DNA of 64,000 nt from Actinotalea solisilvae (GCF_016464425.1 NZ_JADDKQ010000013.1:1-64000), one strand, 5' to 3'; counted from the stretch's first letter, positions 49,758-58,413 are shown. Notes: generated by a model not told the origin, from the letters alone. Numbers and translations: made by a program.

Positions 49758-50561
49758 TCAGAGCAGGAAGCCGAGGTACCAGTCCCAGACCGCCTCGCCG
49801 CACGCGACGCCGATGGCGGCGCCCAGCACGATCCATGGGCCGAAGGGGATGCGGCTGCGTCGGCCCGCGCGCCCGAGCAGCAGGAGGCCGATCGAGAAGA
49901 GGCCGCCGACGAGGAAGGCCGCGAAGGCGCCGACGACGAGCTCGCCCCAGCCGAGCCAGCCCAGGGCGACGCCGAGGACGCCGGCGAGCTTGACGTCGCC
50001 GAAGCCCATCGCCCCCTCCTTGAGCATCATGAGCCCGAAGTAGAGGACGAAGAGCGCGGCACCGCCCGCGAGGGCGCGGAGCATCGCGCCGATGTCGCCG
50101 AGGACGAGGCTCGCCACCAGCAGCAGGACGGGGACGACGACCGCGGACGGCAGCACGATCGCGTCGGGCAGGCGCCGGACGTCGAGGTCGATGAGCGCCA
50201 GGGCCAGGCAGACGGCCGCCAGGTACAGGAAGGCCGGCAGGGCCGGGCTCCAGCCGATCCGGAGCCCGACGAGCACGAACAGCAACGCCGTCGCCGCCTC
50301 GACCGCGGGGTACCGGGCGGAGATGGGCCGGCCGCAGTCGCGGCACCGGCCCCGCAGCAGGAGCCACGACACGACCGGGACGTTGTCCCGCGGCCGGATC
50401 GCGTGCCCGCAGCCCGGGCACGCGCTCGGCGGCGAGACGACCGACTCACCGCGCGGGACGCGCCAGATCACGACGTTGAGGAACGAGCCGATGAGGAGCC
50501 CGACGACCGCGAGCGCGCCGAGCGCGCCCGCGGTCACGAGTCGCGGGTCCAGGAGCTCCAC
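49758..50561 (-). CDS. pilD: Prepilin peptidase / N-methyltransferase PilD
   Basis: A 267-residue membrane aspartic protease that cleaves and methylates prepilins. The N-terminal part has GSFLNVVIWRVPRGES and the zinc tetracysteine loop (CPGCGHAIR and CRDCGRPIS). The two catalytic Asp residues sit in ALIDLDVRRLPDA and in MGFGDVKLAGVLG, the GxGD family signature. About eight membrane segments are visible. The GTG start lies 2 bases after the stop of the PilX-like gene. It is the only prepilin peptidase in the window and should serve PilA and the minor pilins. Confidence 0.95.
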   Translation of the reverse strand: MELLDPRLVTAGALGALAVVGLLIGSFLNVVIWRVPRGESVVSPPSACPGCGHAIRPRDNVPVVSWLLLRGRCRDCGRPISARYPAVEAATALLFVLVGLRIGWSPALPAFLYLAAVCLALALIDLDVRRLPDAIVLPSAVVVPVLLLVASLVLGDIGAMLRALAGGAALFVLYFGLMMLKEGAMGFGDVKLAGVLGVALGWLGWGELVVGAFAAFLVGGLFSIGLLLLGRAGRRSRIPFGPWIVLGAAIGVACGEAVWDWYLGFLL

Positions 50562-50563
50562 GC

Positions 50564-52120
50564 TCAGGTGTTCTCGCGCACGTAGAGGATGTCCACGTTG
50601 TAGTACTCGATCGCCGCGCTCGCCGTGACGACGCCCCAGACCGGGAGCGGCTGGTAGTACATCGTCAGCTGGTTGTCGATGATCGCCTGGCCGCCCGCGT
50701 AGATCTGGCCGTAGTGGGTCGTGTTGTTGGCCTTGCGGATGTTGCACGGCGAGTAGAGCAGGACGTCGACCGTCTGGTGGACCGTGACCTGGTTGTTGAG
50801 CGCGATCCCGTCCTGGTTGCAGCCGAACGGCTTCGCGTCGTACGGCTGGATGAGGTAGAGGTTGCGCGAGTCGCTCGTCGTCGACGTGATCTGCGAGTTG
50901 CCCGAGAACGTCACGCCACCGTTGGCGAAGATCGCCAGGTTGTCCTTGAGCGTGAACCCGATGCCCTGGAGCGTGACGGGGTCCGAGCACGTCGAGACGA
51001 CGATCGTGTCCTGCGTCAGCGTGTGCCCGTTCGCGAAGAGCCAGGCGCCGACGCCGTCGGCCTTGCCGTTGAGGTTCGTGCTGTGCCCCGTCGGCCCGAC
51101 CAGGTTGGGCCCGGTGTACCAGCCGCACGGGAACCCGGCGCGGGGGAACGTCACGACGTTGGTGTAGCCGTTGTTCGCCCACTCGGTCTGCGTCGCGGCG
51201 TCCCACTTGAGGATCGGGAACGCGAGGGCGGCCGGCGGCGGCACGGCGACCCCGGAGACGCACTTGCCGTTGGTGGCCGGGTAGCAGGGTCCGCCGGAGT
51301 CGCTCGTCACCGAGCCCGACGCACGCGCCTGCTGCCCGAGCTGCATCTTGCCGAGGCTCGCGTTGCCGTTGGAGACGAGCACGCGCCCGTTGACCGACAC
51401 CTGCGGGTTCGTGGCGGAGAACCCGCCCTTCGCGTGCACGTCGACCTCGACCACGCACTGGTTCGACATCGAGACCGTGCCCTGCGCGTAGATCGAGCCG
51501 TAGTAGTGCTGGTTGTTGTTGCAGGTCACGTTGCCGTTCGTGTAGACGTCCGCGTCCGGCTGGCCGTTCTGGCCGTAGATCGACGCGTGGTTGGCGAGCG
51601 TGACGCCGCCGTTGCCGAAGATCGCCTTGTCGAGGTCGTTGCCCCACGAGGGCGTGAGCCGCAGCAGCGTCTCGACGGTGCGCCGGGCCACCTGCTGGTC
51701 CAGGAGCGGGTCCGACACCGAGGTCGCGGTGATGGTGGCCTTGGCGACCTGCACGCCGGCGAGGACGTCCGCGCAGTCGACCTGCACGTCGCCCGCGGTG
51801 AAGTACGCGACCTCCGCCGTGACGTCGAGCTGGTCGGTGATGGTCGAGATCGTCTCCGGCGGCACGGTCCCGCACGGCAGCGACCCGGGTGCGGTCGACT
51901 GCACGTGGGCGACCAGGTCGTTGACCTGGGCCTCGGACGTCATCACCGCGCTCGAGCGCTGCCGGTCCCGGCCGGACGCGCCGCTCTCGTGCACGGCGGT
52001 CGCGACGAGCGCGAGGACGAGCACGGCGACGATGCCGACGAGCGACACCGCGACGACGATGGCGATGCCCTCGTCACCCCGGGCACGTTCGGCCAGCCGG
52101 GCGCGCAGGCTGTGGGTCAT
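50564..52120 (-). CDS. Large PilX-like pilus-associated protein with repetitive beta-structure
   Basis: A 518-residue protein with a type IV pilin-like N-terminus: a basic leader, DEGIAIVVAVSLVGIVAVLVLALVA, then Ser/Arg-rich helix. It lacks the Glu at +5, so processing by PilD is uncertain. From about residue 170 the sequence is a series of Asn/Gly-rich strands (IFGNGGVTLANHASIYGQNG, DVYTNGNVTCNNNQHYYG, SIYAQGTVSMSNQ, IYAGGQAIIDNQLTMYYQ), which suggests a beta-helix or similar elongated adhesin-like body. Several Cys residues could form disulfides. It lies between a PilW-like gene and pilD. Role as a tip or minor subunit is inferred from context. Confidence 0.75.
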   Translation of the reverse strand: MTHSLRARLAERARGDEGIAIVVAVSLVGIVAVLVLALVATAVHESGASGRDRQRSSAVMTSEAQVNDLVAHVQSTAPGSLPCGTVPPETISTITDQLDVTAEVAYFTAGDVQVDCADVLAGVQVAKATITATSVSDPLLDQQVARRTVETLLRLTPSWGNDLDKAIFGNGGVTLANHASIYGQNGQPDADVYTNGNVTCNNNQHYYGSIYAQGTVSMSNQCVVEVDVHAKGGFSATNPQVSVNGRVLVSNGNASLGKMQLGQQARASGSVTSDSGGPCYPATNGKCVSGVAVPPPAALAFPILKWDAATQTEWANNGYTNVVTFPRAGFPCGWYTGPNLVGPTGHSTNLNGKADGVGAWLFANGHTLTQDTIVVSTCSDPVTLQGIGFTLKDNLAIFANGGVTFSGNSQITSTTSDSRNLYLIQPYDAKPFGCNQDGIALNNQVTVHQTVDVLLYSPCNIRKANNTTHYGQIYAGGQAIIDNQLTMYYQPLPVWGVVTASAAIEYYNVDILYVRENT

Positions 52121-52134
52121 GGGGAGGGCCTTCC

Positions 52135-52821
52135 TCACGGGGGCGGAGGGTTGTCGCACTGGCTGGAGTCGTACCCGTACGTGGTGTTGCGGCCCGTCAG
52201 CGAGGACGTGACCTGGAGGTGCTCGCCCGTCGAGGCCGTGCGGGCCGAGTAGAGCCGGACCAGGAGCATCCGGTCCTTGTAGGGCGTCGACGCGCCCTGG
52301 AGGACGAACGGGGCGTTCGCGGAGCTGTAGGGCGTCGTGGTGTCGACCCACAGGTCGCGCGCCACGACGGACCACCCCTGCGAGGTGCCGCCCGTGTTCC
52401 AGTCGGTCGACCAGCTGCGCGTGCGCAGCGTGAAGGTCTTCGGGTCCGAGCCCGCGTCCTCGAGCATCTGCCACTGGACGCACTGCCGGGTCCCGTTGGA
52501 CTGCGTGAAGATGCGCATGCAGGTGCCCGACTGCGAGCCCATGTCGACGCACGTGCCGACGTAGGTCGGCTCGTCCGACGGGCTGAACAGCACGTTCCCC
52601 GACCGGATCTGGCGGTCGATCTGCGCGAGCGCCTGGCGCATCTCCGTGACGGCGGCCGCCGAGTCCCGCGCCTCGTTGGTCGAGCGGACGACCGTGATCA
52701 CCGCCCCGAACGCGAGCGCGATCGCGAGCGAGAACACCCCCATCGAGATGAGCATCTCGATGAGCGTCATGCCCGCCTCGGCCTCGCCGGACCGGCGGGC
52801 GCGCCTGAGCCGCTCACGCAT
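52135..52821 (-). CDS. PilW/PulJ-like minor prepilin
   Basis: A 228-residue prepilin. The leader RRARRSGEAEAG ends in the class III cleavage site and is followed by MTLIEMLISMGVFSLAIALAF, with Glu at +5 of the mature protein and a hydrophobic helix. The C-terminal domain has four Cys residues (TCVDMG, TCMRIF, QCVQWQ, QCDNPPPP) and a Pro tail. The start overlaps the end of the PilV-like gene by 8 bases. It is likely part of the priming complex that initiates pilus assembly. Confidence 0.85.
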   Translation of the reverse strand: MRERLRRARRSGEAEAGMTLIEMLISMGVFSLAIALAFGAVITVVRSTNEARDSAAAVTEMRQALAQIDRQIRSGNVLFSPSDEPTYVGTCVDMGSQSGTCMRIFTQSNGTRQCVQWQMLEDAGSDPKTFTLRTRSWSTDWNTGGTSQGWSVVARDLWVDTTTPYSSANAPFVLQGASTPYKDRMLLVRLYSARTASTGEHLQVTSSLTGRNTTYGYDSSQCDNPPPP

Positions 52822-54643
52822 TGGGTGCCGCCTTGTAGGTCGCCTGGGCCACGAGACCCGAGAGGTTGGTCGAGAGGGCGTACCGGGCGATCTCGGTCCC
52901 GTCCCGAGCCACGACGACGGTGAGGTTGCCGACGACCCCCGCGCCGCCGTTGATCTGGGACACGCACGCCTCGGTCTTGCAGTCGGTCGTCGCGACGCCG
53001 GTCCGGATGGCGGGCGTGCGGACGACGGTGGGACGCTGCACGGTCACGGCGCCCTCGTACGTCACGGACAGCACGTGGCCGCCGCCGCCGGTGTACTCCA
53101 CGGTCGTGGCCGGGATCGTGACGACGCGGGAGGCACCGTTGTCGGGCGCCGCGCACGGCGTGAGGTCGTAGCAGCCGAGGTCCACCGTGACGAAGGACGT
53201 CCCGTCCCAGACCTCGAGCATGCCGGACTTGACGTACTCCGGCGCCCGGGCGCCCGCACCCTCCTCGGCGCGCGCGCTCTCGGTGAGCCCGGTGATCTGC
53301 CAGACCGGCTTGTTGGCGACCCAGCCGGCCGGCACCGTGGACGCGCCCGCGCTCGAGCCGACCTGGACCGCGCCCAGGGCGCGGTTCGCCGCGGTGAACG
53401 CGCAGCCGAGGCTCTGCGGTCCCGCGCCGGTCGTGCAGCCCGCCGTGCTGGTCTGCGTCAGCTGCGCGCTGACCGACCGGAACGCTGCGCCCGTGCTGGG
53501 CACGGAGACCATCGGGACCGTGAGGGCGCCGAAGCCGAGCGTGCCCTCGGGCTCGTAGTCGAGGCTCGCCGGCGTGGAGCTCGGCCGCACCATCGACGAG
53601 GCGCAGGGGTGCGGCTGCGTGCCGGTCGCGAAGCCGGCACCCGAGGTCGAGATGCAGTGGGTCGCGTCGCCGTTGATCTCGGCCCACGCCTGCCCGCTGT
53701 CGGACCCGGCCGGCCGCGCGACGAGGCGACCCGCGGTGCCCTGGAGCGCGACGGCCCCGCTCGAGTGGCTGCCCGTCGTCGCCGAGTCCTCCTGGTCCGG
53801 CGCCGACGACGGGTCGGAGTCGACGGACGCGGAGCCGACCGCGGTGCCGGTGGTGGACTCCGTCGCACCGACCCGGCGGGCACCGGTCGTCTGGGCGTCG
53901 GCGTTGGCGCTCGCGGTCTGCTCGACGAGCAGGCTGCTCGCGTTGCTGCTCAGCGTGAGGTCGAGCCGACGGCCGTCCTCGAACCCGGGCACCGGGGCGG
54001 TCGCGTCCACCTCGTTGGTCACGGTGACGCCACCCAGCGCCTGGCCGGACTGCGCGGTGAAGTACGCCTGGCACGGCGCCGCGAAGGGGCTCTGGGCGGT
54101 CGACAGGCACCCGGCGGGCGAGTACGCCACGGAGCGCTCGGCGACCCGGCGGACACCGTTGTCCGCGGCGCTGGTCCAGCTCACGAGGGCGTAGAGGTTG
54201 AAGGGCTGCTCCCCGCCGCTCGTGGTGGGGGCGCGGGTCACGTAGACCTGGACGCGGTACCGGACCTCGCCGACGGTCTGGTCCTCCCAGTGCGCCGAGA
54301 GCGCGTTGACGACCAGCGGCTCGTCGACGCCCGGCAGCACGGCGGTGGGACGGAAGGCGTAGGCGGTCGCGACCGGCACGACGTACTCGATGCCGCCCTC
54401 GGGGGCCGAGCCGTCGGTCTGCGTGACCTGGTCGTACGGGAGGGCGCGCAGGCGCTCGAGGGCCTGCGTCGCGAGGGCGGTGGCCGTCTGCCGGTGCCGC
54501 GCCTGCGCGATGGTCTCGATGCTGGAGACGAGCACGCCGAGCAGCGAGGCCATGACGAGCACGACGACGAACATCGCGACGATCACCTCGATGAGGGTGA
54601 ATCCCTCGTCGCGGCTCGTCACCCGCTTCCGCAGGTCGGTCAT
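52814..54643 (-). CDS. Very large PilV-like minor prepilin
   Basis: A 609-residue prepilin with the class III signal DEGFTLIEVIVAMFVVVLVM (Gly cleavage site, Glu +5) at residues 12-31. Typical PilV proteins have 150-200 residues, so about 400 residues are extra. The first 170 residues look like a usual PilV with RYRVQVYVTRAP. The rest is Thr/Ser/Ala/Gly-rich with several Cys pairs (CLSTAQSPFAAPC, CTTGAGPQSLGC, CYDLTPC, CKTEAC) and strand-like segments. This architecture is that of a pilus-tip adhesin. It is the first gene after the pilA hairpin; no FliA/WhiG-type site was found directly before it, so it may rely on read-through. Confidence 0.82.
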   Translation of the reverse strand: MTDLRKRVTSRDEGFTLIEVIVAMFVVVLVMASLLGVLVSSIETIAQARHRQTATALATQALERLRALPYDQVTQTDGSAPEGGIEYVVPVATAYAFRPTAVLPGVDEPLVVNALSAHWEDQTVGEVRYRVQVYVTRAPTTSGGEQPFNLYALVSWTSAADNGVRRVAERSVAYSPAGCLSTAQSPFAAPCQAYFTAQSGQALGGVTVTNEVDATAPVPGFEDGRRLDLTLSSNASSLLVEQTASANADAQTTGARRVGATESTTGTAVGSASVDSDPSSAPDQEDSATTGSHSSGAVALQGTAGRLVARPAGSDSGQAWAEINGDATHCISTSGAGFATGTQPHPCASSMVRPSSTPASLDYEPEGTLGFGALTVPMVSVPSTGAAFRSVSAQLTQTSTAGCTTGAGPQSLGCAFTAANRALGAVQVGSSAGASTVPAGWVANKPVWQITGLTESARAEEGAGARAPEYVKSGMLEVWDGTSFVTVDLGCYDLTPCAAPDNGASRVVTIPATTVEYTGGGGHVLSVTYEGAVTVQRPTVVRTPAIRTGVATTDCKTEACVSQINGGAGVVGNLTVVVARDGTEIARYALSTNLSGLVAQATYKAAPNA

Positions 54644-54681
54644 CGCGTGGTCCCCTGTCGCCGGTCGTCGGGTCGGGCAGC

Positions 54682-54719
54682 GCGCGATGGGGCGGGGCGT
54701 ACGCCCCGCCCCATCGCGC
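54682..54719 (-). terminator. 38-bp perfect palindrome after pilA
   Basis: Arms 54682-54700 and 54701-54719 are exact inverted repeats of 19 bases (GCGCGATGGGGCGGGGCGT) meeting at GTAC. The hairpin begins 20 bases beyond the pilA stop. It probably ends most pilA transcripts or protects their 3' end, so that PilA is made in excess over the minor pilins downstream. Confidence 0.8.
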
Positions 54720-54739
54720 TCAGTGCTGTGCTGACTGGA

Positions 54740-55192
54740 TCAGCAGGAGGTCGTGCTCAGGCCGTTCTCGGCCGAGTAGAACGCCGTGGAGCGCGTGCCA
54801 CCCGTGTAGGTGAGCGTGACGCACCAGCTCTGCGACGCGGCCGTGGTCGTGGCCGAGCCGGCCGCACCCGGGTACGACAGCGCGGCGCTGACGGTGTCCT
54901 TGCTCTTGTTGCCGACGCTCACCGAGTTGACCTGGAGGTCGGTGCCGCTGACCGAGACGCCGCCCGGCGCCGCGAGGACCGTGCTCGCGTCGACGTAGTA
55001 GGTCGCGACCTCCTTGCCGAGCGTCGAGACATCCGACGTCGCCGAGGAGTCCACGGCCTTCTTGCGCTGGTTCATGAAGACCGGGATGGCGATCGCGGCG
55101 AGGATGCCGATGATGATCATGACGACGAGGAGCTCGATCAGGGTGAAGCCCTGGTCCTTCTCCTCGATGGACTTGCGGATGCGCGACATCAT
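54740..55192 (-). CDS. pilA: Major type IV pilin PilA
   Basis: A 150-residue prepilin. Leader MMSRIRKSIEEKDQG, cleavage before Phe, then FTLIELLVVMIIIGILAAIA with Glu +5, followed by IPVFMNQRKKAVDSSATSD of the spine helix. The globular domain ends with a Cys pair (SWCVTLTY and the terminal TTSC) that would close the D-loop. GAAGGG lies 9-14 bases upstream of the ATGATG. A 175-base leader separates it from pilC and carries a FliA/WhiG-type promoter. Small size and canonical signal, in contrast to the oversized minor prepilins, identify it as the main subunit. Confidence 0.93.
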   Translation of the reverse strand: MMSRIRKSIEEKDQGFTLIELLVVMIIIGILAAIAIPVFMNQRKKAVDSSATSDVSTLGKEVATYYVDASTVLAAPGGVSVSGTDLQVNSVSVGNKSKDTVSAALSYPGAAGSATTTAASQSWCVTLTYTGGTRSTAFYSAENGLSTTSC

Positions 55193-55257
55193 TGCGCTGC
55201 CCTTCGTTCGCGTTATGAATGCCGGTCGCCCGGCGCTTGGTGGGTGCTACAACCCCT

Positions 55258-55285
55258 CTATCGGTGACCCCGGCGGGGGACTTAA
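55258..55285 (-). promoter_or_regulatory. FliA/WhiG-type promoter of pilA
   Basis: Minus strand TTAA (55285-55282), a 16-base spacer and ACCGATAG (55265-55258), 65 bases before the pilA ATG. An 8-bp inverted repeat (GGTGACCC/GGGTCACC, 55263-55270 and 55291-55298) brackets the -35 and overlaps the -10. Confidence 0.8.
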
Positions 55286-55367
55286 CCGTCGGGTCACCCT
55301 GGCGGTGTTTTTCACCCGCTTGCCGCAGCGCACCCGGGCGCAAGGTCCCGGTCGGCGACGAAATGCC

Positions 55368-56597
55368 CTATTCGATGAGGGTGAAGATGCTGAAGATGGG
55401 CATGTAGAGCGCGATGATCATCGCGCCCACGATGCTGCCCAGGACCGCGATCATCAGGGGCTCGATGAGCGACGTCAGCGCCTCGGTGGTCGCCTCGACC
55501 TCCTGGTCGTAGAAGTCGGAGATCTTCTCGAGCATGGTGTCGAGCGCGCCCGTGTCCTCGCCGACCGCCATCATCTGCACCACCATGGGCGGGAAGACGG
55601 GATGGCTGGCCAAAGGGCCGGAGAGGCTCTGACCTGTGCGGACGGACTCCTGGACGGCCTTCACGGCGCGCTCGATGACGATGTTCCCCGACGTCGCACC
55701 GACGATGTCGAGCGCCTGCAGGATGGGCACGCCGGCGTGGATCATCGTGCCGAAGTTGCGCGTGAAGCGGCTGATGGCGATCTTCTTGACGAGCTGGCCG
55801 AAGACGGGCGCCTTGAGCTTGAGCGGGTCCAGCCGCTCGCGCAGGGCGGGGTCGTTCTTGTGCTTGGCCCACCAGATGCTGAAGATGACGAGCGCGACGG
55901 CGCCGATCGGGACGGCGAACTTCATGATGGCGGAGAGCGTCACGAGGATCTTCGTGGGCCACGGGAGCTCGCCGCCGAGGGAGTCGAAGAGGCCCGCGAA
56001 GATGGGCACGATGAAGAGCAGCATGCCGATGACCGCGACGATCGCGATGACGAAGACCACGACCGGATAGGTCATCGCGGACTTCACCTTGCCGCGCAGC
56101 TTCACCTCGGCCTCGAAGTTCTCGGCGATGGACAGGAGCACCTTGTCCAGGAATCCGCCGATCTCGCCCGCCTTGATCATGTTGATCATCAGCGGCGGGA
56201 AGACGTCCTTGTGCTTGGACAGCGCGTTCGACAGCGCCAGACCGGTCTCGACGTCGTTGCGGACCTGGGCGAGCACCCGCGCGAGCGGCTTGCTCTCCGT
56301 CTGCTCGGCGAGGATCGACAGCGCGCGGAGCAGCGACAGGCCAGACGTGATCATCGTGGCGAGCTGCCGCGCCATGATGGCGAGGTCCTTGAGCGCGATC
56401 TTGTCGGTGATCCCCGGGATGGAGATCTCCTTGGACAGGCCCGTGGTCTGGAGCTCGCTGATGGAGATCGGGGCCATGCCCATGGTCCGCAGCCGGTTGG
56501 CGACCGCCGCCTGGTTGCTCGCCTCGATCTTGCCCTTGACGATCTTGCCGGCCTTGTCCCGGACGGCGTACTCGAAGGTCTTCGTGGCGTTGGACAT
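55368..56597 (-). CDS. pilC: Type IV pilus inner-membrane platform protein PilC
   Basis: A 409-residue GspF-family protein with two homologous cytoplasmic domains and three transmembrane segments. The first domain includes LAIMARQLATMITSGLSLLRALSIL and the first hydrophobic segment is TYPVVVFVIAIVAVIGMLLFIVPIF. The second domain includes RFTRNFGTMIHAGVPILQALDIV. The C-terminal helix ends with MPIFSIFTLIE. It connects the PilB/PilT motors to the pilin pool. Its ATG overlaps the pilT stop (TGATG), so retraction ATPase and platform are co-expressed. Confidence 0.95.
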   Translation of the reverse strand: MSNATKTFEYAVRDKAGKIVKGKIEASNQAAVANRLRTMGMAPISISELQTTGLSKEISIPGITDKIALKDLAIMARQLATMITSGLSLLRALSILAEQTESKPLARVLAQVRNDVETGLALSNALSKHKDVFPPLMINMIKAGEIGGFLDKVLLSIAENFEAEVKLRGKVKSAMTYPVVVFVIAIVAVIGMLLFIVPIFAGLFDSLGGELPWPTKILVTLSAIMKFAVPIGAVALVIFSIWWAKHKNDPALRERLDPLKLKAPVFGQLVKKIAISRFTRNFGTMIHAGVPILQALDIVGATSGNIVIERAVKAVQESVRTGQSLSGPLASHPVFPPMVVQMMAVGEDTGALDTMLEKISDFYDQEVEATTEALTSLIEPLMIAVLGSIVGAMIIALYMPIFSIFTLIE

Positions 56598-58282
56598 CAG
56601 TGACCGCCTCCCGCGTAGCTCGGAGCAGTGCCGAGGGCCTGGTTGCCGAGCGGGTCACCCATGCCGCCGCTCATGGCGCCGAACGCCGTGCCGCCGCCGC
56701 TGCCGCCGGCCGTCCGGCCGGTCAGCCGGTTGTAGTCGGCCGTGTGGTGGCACTTCTCGAGGCCCTGCTCGTAGGTGATCTTGCCCGTCTTGACCAGGTC
56801 GGCCAGGTGCTGGTCCATCGTGTGCATGCCCATCTGGGCGCCGGCCTGCATCGCCGAGTAGATCTGGTGGGTCTTGCCCTCGCGGATGAGGTTGCGGATC
56901 GCGGGCGTGGCGATCATGACCTCGGTCGCGACCGCGCGCCCGGGGCCGTCGGCCCGCTTGGAGAGCGTCTGGCAGACGACGCCCTGGATGGCGCCCGCGA
57001 GCTGCGTGCGCACCTGCGCCTGCTGGCTCGGCGGGAAGACGTCGATGATGCGGTCGATCGTCTGCGCGGCGTCCTGGGTGTGCAGCGTGGCGAAGACCAG
57101 GTGCCCGGTCTCGGCCGCCGTCAGCGCGACCGAGATGGTCTCGAGGTCGCGCATCTCGCCGACGAGGATGATGTCCGGGTCCTGGCGCAGGACGTGCTTG
57201 AGCGCGTTCGCGAAGGAGTGCGTGTCGGCGCCGACCTCGCGCTGGTTGATGAGCGACTTCTTGTGCCGGTGGAGGAACTCGATCGGGTCCTCGACCGTCA
57301 TGATGTGGTCGCTGCGGGTGCGGTTCGCCAGGTCGATGATCGACGCGAGCGTCGTCGACTTGCCCGAGCCCGTCGGGCCGGTCACCAGGACGAGCCCGCG
57401 CGGCAGGTTCGCGAAGTTCGCCACGACCGGGGGCACGCCGAGCGCCTCGAGGGGCTTGATCTCGTACGGGATGACACGGAAGGCCGCGCCGACCGAGTCG
57501 CGCTGCTGGTAGAGGTTGACGCGGAACCGCGCGACCCCCCGGACCGCGTACGCGAAGTCGAGCTCGAGGTTCTGCTCGAACGTCTCGCGCTGACGCTGGG
57601 TCAGGACGGCGTAGATGCTCCGCTGGATCGTCTCGCCGTCGAGCGGGGCGAAGCCGTCGAGCGGCTGGAGGTGCCCGTCCATGCGGACGGTCGGCTGGGC
57701 GCCTGACGTGACGTGGAGGTCCGAGGCACCCATCGCGATCATCGTCCGGAGCGCTGCCTCGAGGTCGAGGTCGTCGCTGCCCGGCCCCTGGGTCATGCCG
57801 AGCCGGCCCGACCGCTCGGCGGCGACCGAGGCACGGGGCGCGGGCGACGGCGCGGGCGCCTGCGCGGGGGCGGACGGTGCAGGCGGGGCGGACGTATACG
57901 CGCTCGCGGCAGCGGCAGGCTGCGCCGGCGAGGGAGCGCCCAGCGGGCGTGACGCCGCGTCGGGCGCGGGCGGGTAGCCGGTCTGGGGGTAGCCGGTCTG
58001 GGAGTAGCCCGCCGGCGGCGGCACCTGCCCGTACGGCGCGGTCTGGGGCTGCGGGTACGCCGGTCCGGCCGCGGGCCCTGCGACCGGGCGCGCTCCGGGC
58101 GCACCCGCGGGGCCGTAGCCCGCCGGGGGCGCCTGGTGGGCGGCGGCCTGCGGTGCGGGGGGCGTGCCGTGCACGTCGCGACGCGTCGCGCCGTACGGCA
58201 GGCCCGACGGGGCCGGGCCGCCGGTGGGCACGGCGGGACGCGGCCGCTGCTGCGGCGGCTGCTCGTGGTGGAACTCGTTCAC
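56597..58282 (-). CDS. pilT: Pilus retraction ATPase PilT with a long proline-rich N-terminal extension
   Basis: A 561-residue hexameric motor ATPase. The PilT core spans about 172-530: Walker A GPTGSGKST (302-310), Asp box, Walker B IILVGEMRDLETI, His box HLVFATLHTQDAAQ, and the PilT-specific AIRNLIREGK motif that distinguishes it from PilB. The first 170 residues are extra: Pro/Ala/Gln/Gly-rich with repeats such as YSQTGYPQTGYPPAP, probably disordered. The C-terminus has a Gly-rich tail. The GTG start has GGAAGGG upstream. A FliA/WhiG-type promoter lies 38 bases before it. Confidence 0.93.
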   Translation of the reverse strand: MNEFHHEQPPQQRPRPAVPTGGPAPSGLPYGATRRDVHGTPPAPQAAAHQAPPAGYGPAGAPGARPVAGPAAGPAYPQPQTAPYGQVPPPAGYSQTGYPQTGYPPAPDAASRPLGAPSPAQPAAAASAYTSAPPAPSAPAQAPAPSPAPRASVAAERSGRLGMTQGPGSDDLDLEAALRTMIAMGASDLHVTSGAQPTVRMDGHLQPLDGFAPLDGETIQRSIYAVLTQRQRETFEQNLELDFAYAVRGVARFRVNLYQQRDSVGAAFRVIPYEIKPLEALGVPPVVANFANLPRGLVLVTGPTGSGKSTTLASIIDLANRTRSDHIMTVEDPIEFLHRHKKSLINQREVGADTHSFANALKHVLRQDPDIILVGEMRDLETISVALTAAETGHLVFATLHTQDAAQTIDRIIDVFPPSQQAQVRTQLAGAIQGVVCQTLSKRADGPGRAVATEVMIATPAIRNLIREGKTHQIYSAMQAGAQMGMHTMDQHLADLVKTGKITYEQGLEKCHHTADYNRLTGRTAGGSGGGTAFGAMSGGMGDPLGNQALGTAPSYAGGGH

Positions 58283-58320
58283 GGTGACCCTTCCGTCGTG
58301 GGCGTCGCGCCCTCGCTCGT

Positions 58321-58348
58321 CTATCGACCGACGTGCTGGTGCCCTTGA
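58321..58348 (-). promoter_or_regulatory. FliA/WhiG-type promoter of pilT-pilC
   Basis: Minus strand TCAA (58348-58345), a 16-base spacer and GTCGATAG (58328-58321), in the 131-base gap after pilB. One mismatch to GCCGATA. Confidence 0.75.
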
Positions 58349-58413
58349 GCGAAGAGGCACGACGGGTCTGCCCGGCACCACGGAGCGCGGAGCGCGGTGC
58401 GCGGCACCGTGCG

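Noticed and set aside
55250..55330. Possible c-di-GMP-I riboswitch in the pilA leader (3' end GGGGTCACCGA resembles the GEMM motif end)
   Set aside because: The essential 5' elements (GCAAACC segment and GAAA-capped helix) are missing, and the ACCGATAG part is better explained as the -10 of a FliA/WhiG-type promoter shared with six other units.
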